Positions 1 through 8,190 of a stretch of DNA of 34,753 nt are shown here, one piece after another (within the stretch, counting starts at the first letter, position 1; every line of letters starts with the position of its first letter). Origin of the DNA: an uncultured Roseburia sp. GTDB lineage: Bacteria > Bacillota > Clostridia > Lachnospirales > Lachnospiraceae. The notes beneath the pieces are model-generated. The model made no database searches. It was not told the DNA's origin and worked only from the letters and a program-made list of their open reading frames with translations. Both the position numbers and the translations under genes were made by a program. The stretch is from contig CANRSX010000047.1 of NCBI GenBank assembly GCA_947642555.1, positions 1-34,753 on the forward strand, in the 5' to 3' direction.

Positions 1-187
1 AAACGCCGGATAAAAGAATAAATAGAAAATCCGATTACATGATAAATGTAGTATATATTATATGGAAGGAAAATGCAAGTGTAATTTTTTTGAAAAAGTT
101 CAGCCATCCTTTGTGAAACGGGCAAATCATGCTCGCATGAATGATCGCATTCTGCGGCACATGAGCAGAACGCTGTAAAAATGTACG
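1..187. other. AT-rich lead-in with an imperfect inverted repeat
   Basis: I see no gene on either strand here. The stretch is AT-rich compared with the rest of the window. An imperfect inverted repeat lies at 147-155 (GCATTCTGC) and 165-173 (GCAGAACGC), with an 8 of 9 match and a 9-nt loop, just upstream of the promoter of the decayed toxin-antitoxin pair. It could be an operator or part of an old mobile sequence. It has no T-run, so I do not call it a terminator. Confidence 0.3.
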
Positions 188-215
188 TTGATTCCTACAG
201 CATTTGGTGTATAAT
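188..215 (+). promoter_or_regulatory. Promoter of the decayed toxin-antitoxin pair
   Basis: A -35 box TTGATT lies at 188-193, followed by a 16-nt spacer and a perfect -10 box TATAAT at 210-215. A ribosome binding site (GGAAAGGAG, around 229-237) precedes the ATG at 243. The control region therefore looks intact although both downstream genes are broken. Confidence 0.65.
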
Positions 216-242
216 AGTAATGGACGGGAAAGGAGTGCAAAT

Positions 243-497
243 ATGTCTCAGATTTTACCAGTATCAGATTTAAGAAACTATTAATGAAGTATTAAAAAAC
301 TGCCGGGCAGGAGAACCGGTATTTCTGACCAAAAATGGCAGAGGAAAATTTGTTGTTCTTGATATTGAAGATTACGAAAAAGACAGAGCGGTAAAAAACT
401 TTTGAGGAAGCTTCAGGAGGCTGAAGAAGCTGTGCGGGAAGGGGATGGCTGGCTTAGTCTGAATGAACTTAAGGCAGCTATGGAAAATCAGATATGA
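243..497 (+). pseudogene. Broken Phd/YefM-type antitoxin
   Basis: Translation from the ATG at 243 starts MSQILPVSDLRNY and hits a stop at 282-284. One extra T there breaks the frame. Past it, the reading continues as NEVLKNCRAGEPVFLTKNG and VVLDIEDYEKDRA, the typical Phd/YefM fold (DNA-binding N-terminus, then the 'V(F/V)LTKNG' strand). A second frameshift follows in an A-run near 392-400. The last frame reads EAEEAVREGDGWLSLNELK and ends at TGA 495-497. Repairing two single-base changes would restore an antitoxin of about 84 residues. The stop overlaps the toxin start as ATGA, the usual coupled arrangement. Family assignment is by motif recognition. Sequencing error is possible, but the damaged toxin next door argues for true decay. 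Confidence 0.75.
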
Positions 498-703
498 TGA
501 AACTTCGGATTAACCCTTTCGTTGTTGCGGACTTAAAAGAGATTCGGGATTAATCCGATCTTTCAAAACGTGTGAATTTTCGTACAGATTATAAGTATGC
601 AGTATGGAATGATTATGTAATTATATATAAAATCGGAAAAGAATTTGTAGAAATATACAGAGTGGTGAATCGCTATCAGGACATGGCCAGGATTTTTGAC
701 TGA
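494..703 (+). pseudogene. Broken RelE/ParE-type toxin
   Basis: The frame opens with MMKLRINPFVVADLKEIRD, a typical RelE/ParE N-terminus, and then has TAA at 551-553. The same frame continues as SDLSKRVNFRTDYKYAVWND and VEIYRVVNRYQDMARIFD, the family's C-terminal strands, and stops at 701-703. Only about 69 residues are present against the usual 90-105. The central helix region between 'EIRDYI' and the 'G(S)DLS' strand is missing, so an internal deletion probably created the stop. The stop is in frame on both sides. An active toxin is unlikely. The C-terminal half could only be made by re-initiation. Confidence 0.7.
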
Positions 704-736
704 AAGAAATCGAACCGGAAGAGATAGGAGGAATGC

Positions 737-1294
737 ATGATGGCACCTGCACAGATGAAAACTTATACAGAAGAAGACTACTACAGTCTCCCGGAGGACA
801 TCAGATCAGAGCTGATTGACGGACAGTTTTACGCCATGTCTGCTCCCAGCCGGATCCATCAGGAGATCTTAAGCGGACTGCACGCCACGATTTACAATTA
901 TATCCACTCAAAAGCCGGCTCCTGCCGCGTTTATCCCGCCCCCTTTGCGGTCAGGCTTTTCGCGGACAGAAAAACCGTCGTTGAGCCGGACATCAGCGTG
1001 ATCTGCGATCCAGGTAAACTCACGGACAAAGGCTGCAACGGAGCGCCGGACTGGATCATCGAGATCGTCTCCCCGGGGAATCCCGGACATGACTATGTCC
1101 GAAAGCTGAATCTGTACCTGGATGCAGGCGTGCGGGAATACTGGATCGTCGACCCGGCATCCGGGCAGATCTATGTGTATGACCTGGAAGAGACAAGCTT
1201 TTGCGTGAAAACCTATACCTTTCAGGATCAGATAAAAGCCGGCATTTACAACGATCTGTATATTGATTTCACCGCGTTTGAGTTTTCTGTCTGA
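737..1294 (+). CDS. Uma2 family (DUF820) endonuclease-like protein
   Basis: This 185-residue protein has the PD-(D/E)XK-like fold of the Uma2 family. The family signatures appear in order: ELIDGQFYAMSAPSRIHQ (residues about 26-43, with the early acidic residue and the His), VEPDISVICDP (about 82-92), PDWIIEIVSPGN (about 104-115, with the catalytic Glu) and REYWIVDP (about 132-139). Length is normal. AGGAGG lies at 726-731. Two ATGs in a row (737 and 740) fit, the second with better spacing (8 nt). It follows the decayed toxin-antitoxin pair by 33 nt and precedes the MBL gene by 22 nt, so it may use the promoter at 188-215. Uma2 proteins are abundant in cyanobacteria and some Clostridia. Their biological role is not settled, so I assign the fold only. 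Confidence 0.85.
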   Translation: MMAPAQMKTYTEEDYYSLPEDIRSELIDGQFYAMSAPSRIHQEILSGLHATIYNYIHSKAGSCRVYPAPFAVRLFADRKTVVEPDISVICDPGKLTDKGCNGAPDWIIEIVSPGNPGHDYVRKLNLYLDAGVREYWIVDPASGQIYVYDLEETSFCVKTYTFQDQIKAGIYNDLYIDFTAFEFSV

Positions 1295-1316
1295 CTGACA
1301 AAAGGAGGATCCTGAT

Positions 1317-2141
1317 ATGGTAACATTTCGTTCCAAAAAGATTTCCCCCACCGTGACGAGAATCTACGGTCTGATGGGGGAACTGATGTATCTCGTGGAG
1401 GGCAGCGAGCGCGCCGCCTTAATCGATACCGGGAGCGGCGCCGGGAGCCTGAAGACCTATGTCTCCTCCCTCACCAGCCTGCCGGTCATCGTCCTGATCA
1501 CCCACGGTCACGTGGACCATGCCATGGGCGCGCCGGAATTTGACACCGTCTGCATGAGCAGCATCGACAATGAATCCTACATGTCCCGCCGTGATTTTGA
1601 GTTCCGCAAAGGGTTTTTATCCGGCGCTCCCGATTTCGCGCTGATCGAGGAATCCGACTACATACCGGTCGGCTCCTGCGACACCTTCCATGATTTAAAG
1701 GAAGGCGATGTCTTCGACCTCGGCGGCGTCACCATCGAGGCCTTCTCCTGCCCGGGACACACAAAGGGAAGCATGGTTCTGCTGCTGCGGGAGGAGCGGA
1801 CGCTGCTGACCGGAGATGCCTGCAACGGCTTTACCTTCCTGTTTGACAAAAGCAGCCTTGGCCTCACGACCTATGAGGAGAACCTGCGCCGTCTGGAGGA
1901 AAAAGTCGCAGGCCGCTATGACAGGGTTTATGTATCCCACGGCCCCGGCGATTCCCCGAAGGAGCTGGTCGCGGGCGTCATCGATTTGTGTGAAAAGATC
2001 AAAGCCGGGACGGTGGACAATGTTCCCTACGAATCCCGCGGCCGCAGGGGCCTGCTGGCGATGGCCTATCTGCCGAACGGGCAGCGCTCGGACGGCGGCG
2101 TCGGAAATATCGTCTATGATCCGGATCGGATCGATGAGTAG
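1317..2141 (+). CDS. MBL-fold metallo-hydrolase
   Basis: This 274-residue soluble protein has the full metallo-beta-lactamase-fold metal site: HGHVDH at 63-68, H148 in CPGHTKGS, D167 in LLTGDACNG and H208 in VYVSHGPGD. These match the HxHxDH...H...D...H ligands of the glyoxalase II / hydrolase group and predict a dinuclear metal centre. There is no signal peptide. AGGAGG at 1303-1308 sits 8 nt before the ATG. The gene probably shares a transcript with the Uma2 gene upstream and converges with the methyltransferase, with only 14 nt between stops. The substrate cannot be read from the sequence: thioesters, phosphodiesters and lactones are all possible in this fold. Confidence 0.88.
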   Translation: MVTFRSKKISPTVTRIYGLMGELMYLVEGSERAALIDTGSGAGSLKTYVSSLTSLPVIVLITHGHVDHAMGAPEFDTVCMSSIDNESYMSRRDFEFRKGFLSGAPDFALIEESDYIPVGSCDTFHDLKEGDVFDLGGVTIEAFSCPGHTKGSMVLLLREERTLLTGDACNGFTFLFDKSSLGLTTYEENLRRLEEKVAGRYDRVYVSHGPGDSPKELVAGVIDLCEKIKAGTVDNVPYESRGRRGLLAMAYLPNGQRSDGGVGNIVYDPDRIDE

Positions 2142-2145
2142 TCCG

Positions 2146-2161
2146 GCGTAACGGATTACGC
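2146..2161. terminator. Small inverted repeat between convergent genes
   Basis: GCGTAA CGGA TTACGC is a perfect 6-bp stem with a 4-nt loop covering the gap between the MBL stop and the methyltransferase stop codon. On + a CTTTT run occurs shortly after, at about 2166-2170. It could act as a weak terminator. The stem is short, so this is tentative. Confidence 0.25.
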
Positions 2162-2881
2162 TTCCGCTTTTACCAGCAGCATCATCGGGCGGCGAAGCTC
2201 GTCTCTCATTCCGGGGAGGTTAAGCATCTCCTCCGGCGGCTTCGCCTCCTCCACCGCGTTCAGCTTAAATCCGGCATCCAGCAGGCCTGTCAGGATCTGC
2301 GTGAGCGTGTGGTGCTGCTTTACCACATCACATCCGAGAAAATGAGTCTTTCGCTCCCCCGGCTTAAAATAATCGTCCACCGGCCAGTACTGCGGCGTCC
2401 CGTCCTCTCTGTAAATCCAGTCCTGTCCGACCCCGGCTGTAAACACCGGATGTTCGATGTTAAATAAAAAGGTACCGCCCGGCTTTAAGGTCCGGTATAC
2501 GTGTTTAAAAACCTGCCCGATATCCGCAATATAATGCAGCGCCAGGTTCGAGACGACAACATCCCAGGCGTGTTCCGGATATTCATATTCCTCTATGCCG
2601 CAGACGCGGTATTCGATCCCCGGATCCGCGTTCCGCCGCCCGGCCTCCTCAATCATGTTCCTGCTCACATCGATCCCCAGCACCCGCGCAGCCCCCTGAT
2701 CCGCAGCAAACCGGCAGTGCCAGCCATACCCGCAGCCCAGATCGAGCACGGACTTCCCGGCAAGCGGCGGGAACAGGGGCTTTAACTGATGCCATTCCCC
2801 CGCGGCTGCAAGCCCGTCCCTGCTCCGGGGCATTCTGGCATATTCTTTAAAAAAGGATTCCTTATCGTATTCGTTGTACAT
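2156..2881 (-). CDS. Class I SAM-dependent methyltransferase
   Basis: This 241-residue protein has a Rossmann-type methyltransferase core. Motif I is VLDLGCGYGWHC (45-56), followed by the acidic ribose-binding end of strand 2 in VLGIDVSRNM (67-76). WDVVVSNLALHYI is the motif IV region, and LKPGGTFLFNIEHPVF is the motif V/VI region with the typical LKPGG turn. It resembles the UbiE/COQ5-like group of small-molecule methyltransferases, but the acceptor is unknown. GGGGGTG precedes the ATG. The gene starts 24 nt after the last antiporter gene on the same strand and is likely the tail of that long operon, which gives no obvious functional link. Confidence 0.85.
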   Translation of the reverse strand: MYNEYDKESFFKEYARMPRSRDGLAAAGEWHQLKPLFPPLAGKSVLDLGCGYGWHCRFAADQGAARVLGIDVSRNMIEEAGRRNADPGIEYRVCGIEEYEYPEHAWDVVVSNLALHYIADIGQVFKHVYRTLKPGGTFLFNIEHPVFTAGVGQDWIYREDGTPQYWPVDDYFKPGERKTHFLGCDVVKQHHTLTQILTGLLDAGFKLNAVEEAKPPEEMLNLPGMRDELRRPMMLLVKAEA

Positions 2882-2905
2882 TTTTCACCCCCACGCACTG
2901 ACTCC

Positions 2906-5074
2906 CTACACCAGCAGATACAAAAGCGTCAGGATCAGTCCGACACAGGCCATAAACAGGCCGAACGACAGGCTGCGTCCGATAATCCTGCTGTTCTCCG
3001 ACAGATCCTCATACGCCATTGCCAGCTTATGGTTGTAATTCGTCTTTTTATGAAACACGAGCGCCAGGTTGTCGAGAAACGTCCCGAGCGCATGCGTAAA
3101 CCATGTCCCCTGCTCCAGCTCGTGCGGGATCGGACTGTCCTTATAGACTGTTTTGCGCAGCAGTACCACAATCCCGTCCAGAAGCCGGTCCAGGAAACGG
3201 CATATCGTACCGCAGACAAACGGAAGGACGGTAAGCAGCAGCGGGCGGTACACGAGATTCTCGAGATCCAGCCAGTCCGGCCAGCGGTTTACATACACCC
3301 GCACTCCGCCCTCTTCCTTCATCAGGAGCGTGCGCACGATCCCGAAATACACCGCCGCGCCGATGGCAAGAGAAACAAACGCACCGGAAAGATTCCCCAG
3401 GGAAAAATACGCGACCGGCTCACCCGCTTCCGCCAGGCCGAAAAATCCGGCGCTCATCGCTGCCAGCGGATCCATAAACACATGCGGCAGCAGGCCGAAA
3501 AGGAGGATAAACACCGCGCCGCCCCCCAGGGCAATCCGGCTGCGCGGGCTCATATACGTACTCCCCTGCCGGTCATACGCCTCCTGCACCTTTGCGGACG
3601 CGTTTTTCTCCACAAAAACCGCGACAAACAGCTTCGTCATATAGGCGACCGTCAGCCCTCCGCTGATTAAAAAGATCCACTCTGTCGCTGCCGGCACATG
3701 AGATTCTACAATCGCCTCGTGCAGCAGCGTCTTGCTGATATACCCGGAAAAACCGGGCACACCGCCGATCCCCAGCGCACCGAGTAAAAAGATCGCCTTT
3801 AAAAACCTTTTATTCCGCCCGAAGCCCCGGATGTCATTTAAATCCAGCTTATGAATACACATGTAGACCGCACCGGCCGAAAGGAACAGCACCAGCTTAA
3901 ACAGGGAATGGTTTACCATATGAAGCAGCGTCCCCCGGGCAGCCAGCTCCTTTTCCTCCCCCGCCAGCAGGCCGGTTCCGGTGAGGATAAACCCGATCTG
4001 GGAGACCGAGGAGCAGGCGAGCGTCCGCTTTAAATCCACGGAAAAGACTGCCAGAAGCGCACCCAGGGCCATGGTCGCCACACCCAGAAGCAGCACGAGC
4101 GAGCCCCACTTCCCGTCACAGGCAAACAGTGTCACTGTCACCGCGATCACCCCGAAGACGCCGGTCTTTGTCAGGATACCGGACAGCAGCGCGGAGGCCG
4201 GGGCCGGGGCAACCGGATGCGCCTTCGGCAGCCAGATATGGAGCGGGAAGGCTCCCGCCTTTGCACCGAAGCCAAAGAGCAGGCAGCCTCCCGCCAGATA
4301 CAGCTGCGTGAGGGGCGGGATTCCCGCCGCGCTTCCCCCGGAAAGGCTTAACACAGCGTCCTCCCCCTGTGTGGACGCCGTCAGACCGCCGCTCTCCCGG
4401 ACCGCAGCCACCGCAGCCGGAAGCTCCGTGAAAGAGAGGGTACCGCACAGATCATACAGCAGAAACAACCCCATCAGCATCACGAGCCCGCCGGTCACCG
4501 CCACCGCCAGATACGTCGCCGCACTGCGCAGCGCTCCCTCGCTCTCGTCATGCGCCACCCACACATAGGAGGTAAAGGACATGATCTCAAAAAACAGGAA
4601 CGTCGTGTAGAGATCCGCCGAGAGAAAGACTCCCACGGTCGCTCCCAGCGTCATCAGCATAAAAAAGTAATACCGGTTCCGATTCCGGTAATGCCCGAAA
4701 TACTCCCGCGAAAACAGCCCGGTCATCATCCACATAAAAGAGGCGATCAGGCTGTAGAGCCCGCGGAACCCGTCCAGGACAAAATGAAGCCCCATGCCAA
4801 AGCCCGGGCAGGAGAACTCCAATGCAGCTGACGCTGCATTCCCGGCCACACCGGCTGCGCCGCCGGCATTTCCGGCTGCCCCCACTGCGTCACCGGCAGC
4901 CGTCAGCCAGCCGCCGGCCACACCCGCAAACAGCACCGCACAGAAGGCGCACTCCGCCATCACCACAAACTCCGCGAACCGGTTCCGGCCCGTCTTACTT
5001 TTTCTTCCGATCAGCCAGGAAACCACCGCCCCGGCAAAGGGGAACAGTACCAGTACAGGCAGCAGATCATTCAT
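2906..5074 (-). CDS. NuoL/MrpA-N-like proton-conducting antiporter subunit with C-terminal extension
   Basis: This polytopic membrane protein of about 722 residues is the largest of four antiporter-type subunits here. Ion-channel residues of the NuoL/M/N family are present: Glu in FLFFEIM (about E163), Lys in GFGAKAGAFPLHIWLPKAHP (about K272), Lys in SGILTKTGVFG (about K303) and Lys in GFSGYISKTLL on the helix-12 side. A roughly 150-residue C-terminal extension ending in a last membrane helix recalls NuoL, HyfB or MrpA. An Ala/Gly-rich stretch (about 60-85) lies in an N-terminal loop. A GTG at 5089 is in frame, but AGGAGG at 5081-5086 is 6 nt from the ATG at 5074, so I prefer 5074. It probably moves H+ or Na+ in the complex encoded upstream. 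Confidence 0.85.
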   Translation of the reverse strand: MNDLLPVLVLFPFAGAVVSWLIGRKSKTGRNRFAEFVVMAECAFCAVLFAGVAGGWLTAAGDAVGAAGNAGGAAGVAGNAASAALEFSCPGFGMGLHFVLDGFRGLYSLIASFMWMMTGLFSREYFGHYRNRNRYYFFMLMTLGATVGVFLSADLYTTFLFFEIMSFTSYVWVAHDESEGALRSAATYLAVAVTGGLVMLMGLFLLYDLCGTLSFTELPAAVAAVRESGGLTASTQGEDAVLSLSGGSAAGIPPLTQLYLAGGCLLFGFGAKAGAFPLHIWLPKAHPVAPAPASALLSGILTKTGVFGVIAVTVTLFACDGKWGSLVLLLGVATMALGALLAVFSVDLKRTLACSSVSQIGFILTGTGLLAGEEKELAARGTLLHMVNHSLFKLVLFLSAGAVYMCIHKLDLNDIRGFGRNKRFLKAIFLLGALGIGGVPGFSGYISKTLLHEAIVESHVPAATEWIFLISGGLTVAYMTKLFVAVFVEKNASAKVQEAYDRQGSTYMSPRSRIALGGGAVFILLFGLLPHVFMDPLAAMSAGFFGLAEAGEPVAYFSLGNLSGAFVSLAIGAAVYFGIVRTLLMKEEGGVRVYVNRWPDWLDLENLVYRPLLLTVLPFVCGTICRFLDRLLDGIVVLLRKTVYKDSPIPHELEQGTWFTHALGTFLDNLALVFHKKTNYNHKLAMAYEDLSENSRIIGRSLSFGLFMACVGLILTLLYLLV

Positions 5075-5109
5075 CTCCATCCTCCTCACTCCTCACTCTA
5101 TGATATCGG

Positions 5110-6615
5110 TTACAGGCTTCCGCCCGCCACCTGGCCAAAAAAATCCACCAGAAGTCCCGAATACAGACCGAAAATCAGCATCGCCACGACAAAAACCGCA
5201 ATCGGCGCAAGCATCTGCCAGCGCGGGTCATGGTACGTTTCGATCTTCGGATCCTCCGACTCCGTAAAGAAGGCTCTCACGACAATCGTAAGCATGTAAG
5301 TCGCCGTCAGCAGAGCCGAGATCAGAAGCGCACCCACACCGGCGTACATCATGGGACTGCCGCCCGATGCCGCCGCATCCGCCAGATACCACTTGCTGAC
5401 AAATCCGCAGAGCCCCGGCACGCCCATCAGCGCAAGCGAGGATACGGTAAACGCACCGAATACAAGCGGCAGCTTCCTTCCCATACCGTTCAGCTGCCAG
5501 ACATATTCCTTTTTCGTCTGATGGATGACCGCTCCCGCACAGAAGAACGCGCAGATTTTGATCACCGCATGGAACACCAGGTGGCACAGCGCCCCCACCA
5601 GCCCGGCGGGCGTCATGATCGTCACGCCGAACAGGATATAGGAAAGATTGCTGATCGTAGAGTATGCCAGCCTCCGTTTCAGATGCGTCTCCTTCACCGC
5701 GCGGCTGCAGCCATAAAGAATGGTGACGATGACGATCCCCATCACCGCGGACTGCGCCCATGTGCCGGAGAGAAACTTTGCGCCAAACATATAGTAGGTC
5801 AGACGGATAATCGCAAAGGCTCCTGCCTTCACCACCGCCACCGCGTGCAGAAGCGCCGTCACCGGCGTCGGCGCCACACCGGCCTGCGGCAGCCAGGAAT
5901 TAAAGGGACAGACCGCGGCCTTCACGCCGAACCCTAAAAATGCGATCACATAAATAAGAAGCAGGACATTCGCCTGATCCCCCACCGACTCCGGCGTGAG
6001 CACGCCCCCGTACGTAAAATCCACCGTCGTCCCGTACACGAGCAGAAAGACAAGCCCGATAAACGCGAACGCCGCGCCGCCCAGCGAATAATAGAGATAT
6101 CTGCGCGCCGCCAGAATCGCCTCGCGCGTTAAGGTATGCAGCACGAGCGGCATCGTCACAAGCGTCAGCAGCTCGTAGAAGAAATACATGGTCAGCATAT
6201 CCTCCGCAAATGAGATTCCGAGCGTCACGCCGTAGGTCATGGTATAGAACATGAAAAAAAGCTTCTCATGCCGTTCATGCTCCATATATTCAAACGCATA
6301 GAGCATCGCCAGGGGCCAGAGCGCGGACACCAGCCCGGAAAAGACCATTCCGCAGCCGTCCAGCCGCAGCGATAAGGACAGGTTGTTGACAAATTTTACA
6401 ACCGGCAGCCCTTCCTCCGGCCTCCCGATCAGAATCAGCCAGACCAGCGCGCTCGTAATTATTACAATCGTCTCCAGGTAAACTTCCATCTGCCACCGTT
6501 TCCGGAACGGCAGCGCCATCAGAAGGATCCCCCCGAGGATCGGCAGCAGAATCGCCGCCAGCATCACAACGGGGCTCATCGTCAGCATTATCACAGGACT
6601 CATTGTCACCCTCAT
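5110..6615 (-). CDS. MrpD/NuoM-like antiporter subunit (fourth-from-last position in the complex)
   Basis: This polytopic protein of up to 501 residues belongs to the proton-conducting transporter family. The expected charged membrane residues are visible: E148 in MYFFYELLTL, K232 in GFGVKAAVCPFNSWLPQA, K263 in VAVVKAGAFAIIR, the Lys of FHAVIKICAFFCAGAV and the Lys of CGFVSKWYL. This is the pattern of a working half-channel, not a degenerate copy. The N-terminus repeats 'M(S)PV(I/V)ML'. ATG at 6615 has only a weak ribosome site, while GAGG at 6610-6613 is 6 nt from the ATG at 6603, so residue 5 may be the true start. It follows the 492-residue paralogue after 78 nt, the largest gap in the operon, which contains a stem-loop. 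Confidence 0.85.
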   Translation of the reverse strand: MRVTMSPVIMLTMSPVVMLAAILLPILGGILLMALPFRKRWQMEVYLETIVIITSALVWLILIGRPEEGLPVVKFVNNLSLSLRLDGCGMVFSGLVSALWPLAMLYAFEYMEHERHEKLFFMFYTMTYGVTLGISFAEDMLTMYFFYELLTLVTMPLVLHTLTREAILAARRYLYYSLGGAAFAFIGLVFLLVYGTTVDFTYGGVLTPESVGDQANVLLLIYVIAFLGFGVKAAVCPFNSWLPQAGVAPTPVTALLHAVAVVKAGAFAIIRLTYYMFGAKFLSGTWAQSAVMGIVIVTILYGCSRAVKETHLKRRLAYSTISNLSYILFGVTIMTPAGLVGALCHLVFHAVIKICAFFCAGAVIHQTKKEYVWQLNGMGRKLPLVFGAFTVSSLALMGVPGLCGFVSKWYLADAAASGGSPMMYAGVGALLISALLTATYMLTIVVRAFFTESEDPKIETYHDPRWQMLAPIAVFVVAMLIFGLYSGLLVDFFGQVAGGSL

Positions 6616-6662
6616 TTCTCTCTCAACCTGATCTCACAGTCGGACAACCCATGTCCGCCCTT

Positions 6663-6681
6663 CCCGCCGCGTCACGGCGGG
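6663..6681 (-). promoter_or_regulatory. Stem-loop between antiporter genes
   Basis: CCCGCCG CGTCA CGGCGGG is a perfect 7-bp GC stem in the 78-nt gap between the genes at 6694-8172 and 5110-6615. A second small repeat, GGACA ACCCA TGTCC, lies just upstream on + at about 6642-6656. Neither is followed by a T-run in the direction of transcription. A processing or stability element that sets subunit ratios is more likely than a terminator. Confidence 0.35.
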
Positions 6682-6693
6682 CCTCTGTCATGA

Positions 6694-8172
6694 CTACAGC
6701 ACCGTGCCGGCCAGACCGCTTAAGTACCCGGTCAGACCGCCGGTCAGGATCCCGCCCAGCAGAGCCGCCGCCGCGAGAAGCACCACCGGTACGGTAAGAA
6801 ATGCACTGCCCTCCCGGTATCTGCACTGTGTGTAATCATAGTCCGCCCCCGGGAAAAACCCGCGGATCACCACCGGCAGCAGATATCCTGCCGTGAGCAG
6901 TGCGCTGACTAACAGCACCACCGGTCCCAGCCAGGAAACCACAGGAATACCGGCCCGAAGCGCTCCCATGCACAGATACCATTTACTGACAAAACCGCTG
7001 GCGGGAGGTATCCCGATCAGCGCCAGCGAAAGAATCGCAAAGCACCACATCGTCACCGGCATCTCTTTCCCGATTCCGGTCAGCTCATCCACCCGCTTTT
7101 TCCCCGTCTGATGAATCACAGCGCCCGCGCACAGAAACAGGCCGCACTTGACGCACGCGTGAAAAATGACGTGAAGCAGGCCGCCGGTAAGCCCGGCAGG
7201 TTCCAGCAGAAAAAGGCCGAACAGGATATAGGACACCTGACTGACCGTCGAGTAGGCCAGCCGCTTTTTGAATCCCTTTTCCAGATATGCCAGCATGGAG
7301 CCCATCAGTACCGTGATCAGGCTTAAAACGATAAATGTCGTCTGCACCCATGTCCCCCGAAGAAAATCCGCGCCGAACGTATAGAAAATCACCCGGATAA
7401 TCCCCAGCACCCCGGCCTTTACAATCAGTCCGGAGAGCACCGCGGACGCCGGGGCCGGAGCCTCGGGGTGCGCCACAGGCAGCCAGCCGTGCATCGGAAA
7501 CATCCCCGCCTTCACCGAAAAGCCCAGGATCAGGAAAAACGCTGCCAGAAGCAGAATCCCCTCATGCCCGGATACCAGCGCCGGATCCAGCGTCCCTTTT
7601 CCCGTAAAAGCATGTGTTCCCGCGTACTGCCAGACCACATACAGCCCGAACAGCGCCATATACGCCCCGCAGAACGAATAAAGCAGATATTTCAGCCCCG
7701 CCATCACCGCGGCCCGCGTCTGCTCGTGCAGCACAAGCAGCATACTGCACAGCGTCGTCAGCTCATAAAACACATAAAACGTGACCAGGTTTCCCGCAAA
7801 GGACAGCGCGATTAAAAGCCCGCAAACGATCAGATAAAAACCGTAAAACCGCTTCTGCCGCTTTCCTTCTTTCAGATAGGAAAAAGAAAAGAATCCCGTC
7901 AGCATCCATATCACGACCACAACCAGCGCGAATGTCTTTCCCAGCCCGTCCGCGCGAAAGCTGACCGGCACCTGCCGCATCAGATATCCCACGGTGACCT
8001 CCCCGTCCGCCGCAAAGAGACATACGGCGAGCAGAATCACGGTCAGCACCAGCGCCTGCGCCGTATACACGGTCACAATCCCCTGCTTTTTCGGCTCCCG
8101 AAATGTCAGTAATAAAAAACCTGCCAGCGCCGGCGCCACCGCCGGCAGCAGAATTGCTACAGCTGTATTCAT
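6694..8172 (-). CDS. MrpD/NuoN-like antiporter subunit
   Basis: This 492-residue polytopic membrane protein belongs to the same antiporter family as its neighbours. Key residues are E137 in YVFYELTTLCSM, K221 in GFSVKAGMFPMHGWLPVAHP, K252 in SGLIVKAGVLGIIR, the Lys of FHACVKCGLFLCAGAV and the Lys of SGFVSKWYL. The motif PxAPAPASAVLSG is shared with the large NuoL-like subunit, while the C-terminal half is closer to the 501-residue protein. AGAGGGG lies about 5 nt before the ATG, and the gap to the upstream gene is only 18 nt. Likely role: one of four lateral ion-translocating units of the complex. Which ion it carries cannot be read from sequence alone. Confidence 0.87.
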   Translation of the reverse strand: MNTAVAILLPAVAPALAGFLLLTFREPKKQGIVTVYTAQALVLTVILLAVCLFAADGEVTVGYLMRQVPVSFRADGLGKTFALVVVVIWMLTGFFSFSYLKEGKRQKRFYGFYLIVCGLLIALSFAGNLVTFYVFYELTTLCSMLLVLHEQTRAAVMAGLKYLLYSFCGAYMALFGLYVVWQYAGTHAFTGKGTLDPALVSGHEGILLLAAFFLILGFSVKAGMFPMHGWLPVAHPEAPAPASAVLSGLIVKAGVLGIIRVIFYTFGADFLRGTWVQTTFIVLSLITVLMGSMLAYLEKGFKKRLAYSTVSQVSYILFGLFLLEPAGLTGGLLHVIFHACVKCGLFLCAGAVIHQTGKKRVDELTGIGKEMPVTMWCFAILSLALIGIPPASGFVSKWYLCMGALRAGIPVVSWLGPVVLLVSALLTAGYLLPVVIRGFFPGADYDYTQCRYREGSAFLTVPVVLLAAAALLGGILTGGLTGYLSGLAGTVL

Positions 8173-8190
8173 TGTGTCCCCTCTTTTCCT

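Noticed and set aside
2789..3670. Long plus-strand open frame opposite the large antiporter gene
   Set aside because: Its protein is rich in Arg, His, Gln and Pro with no recognisable motif, and it lies fully antisense to a conserved membrane protein gene. It is a shadow of GC-rich coding on the other strand. The same holds for the long antisense frames at 8434-9336, 24037-25056, 25420-26160 and 30047-31432.
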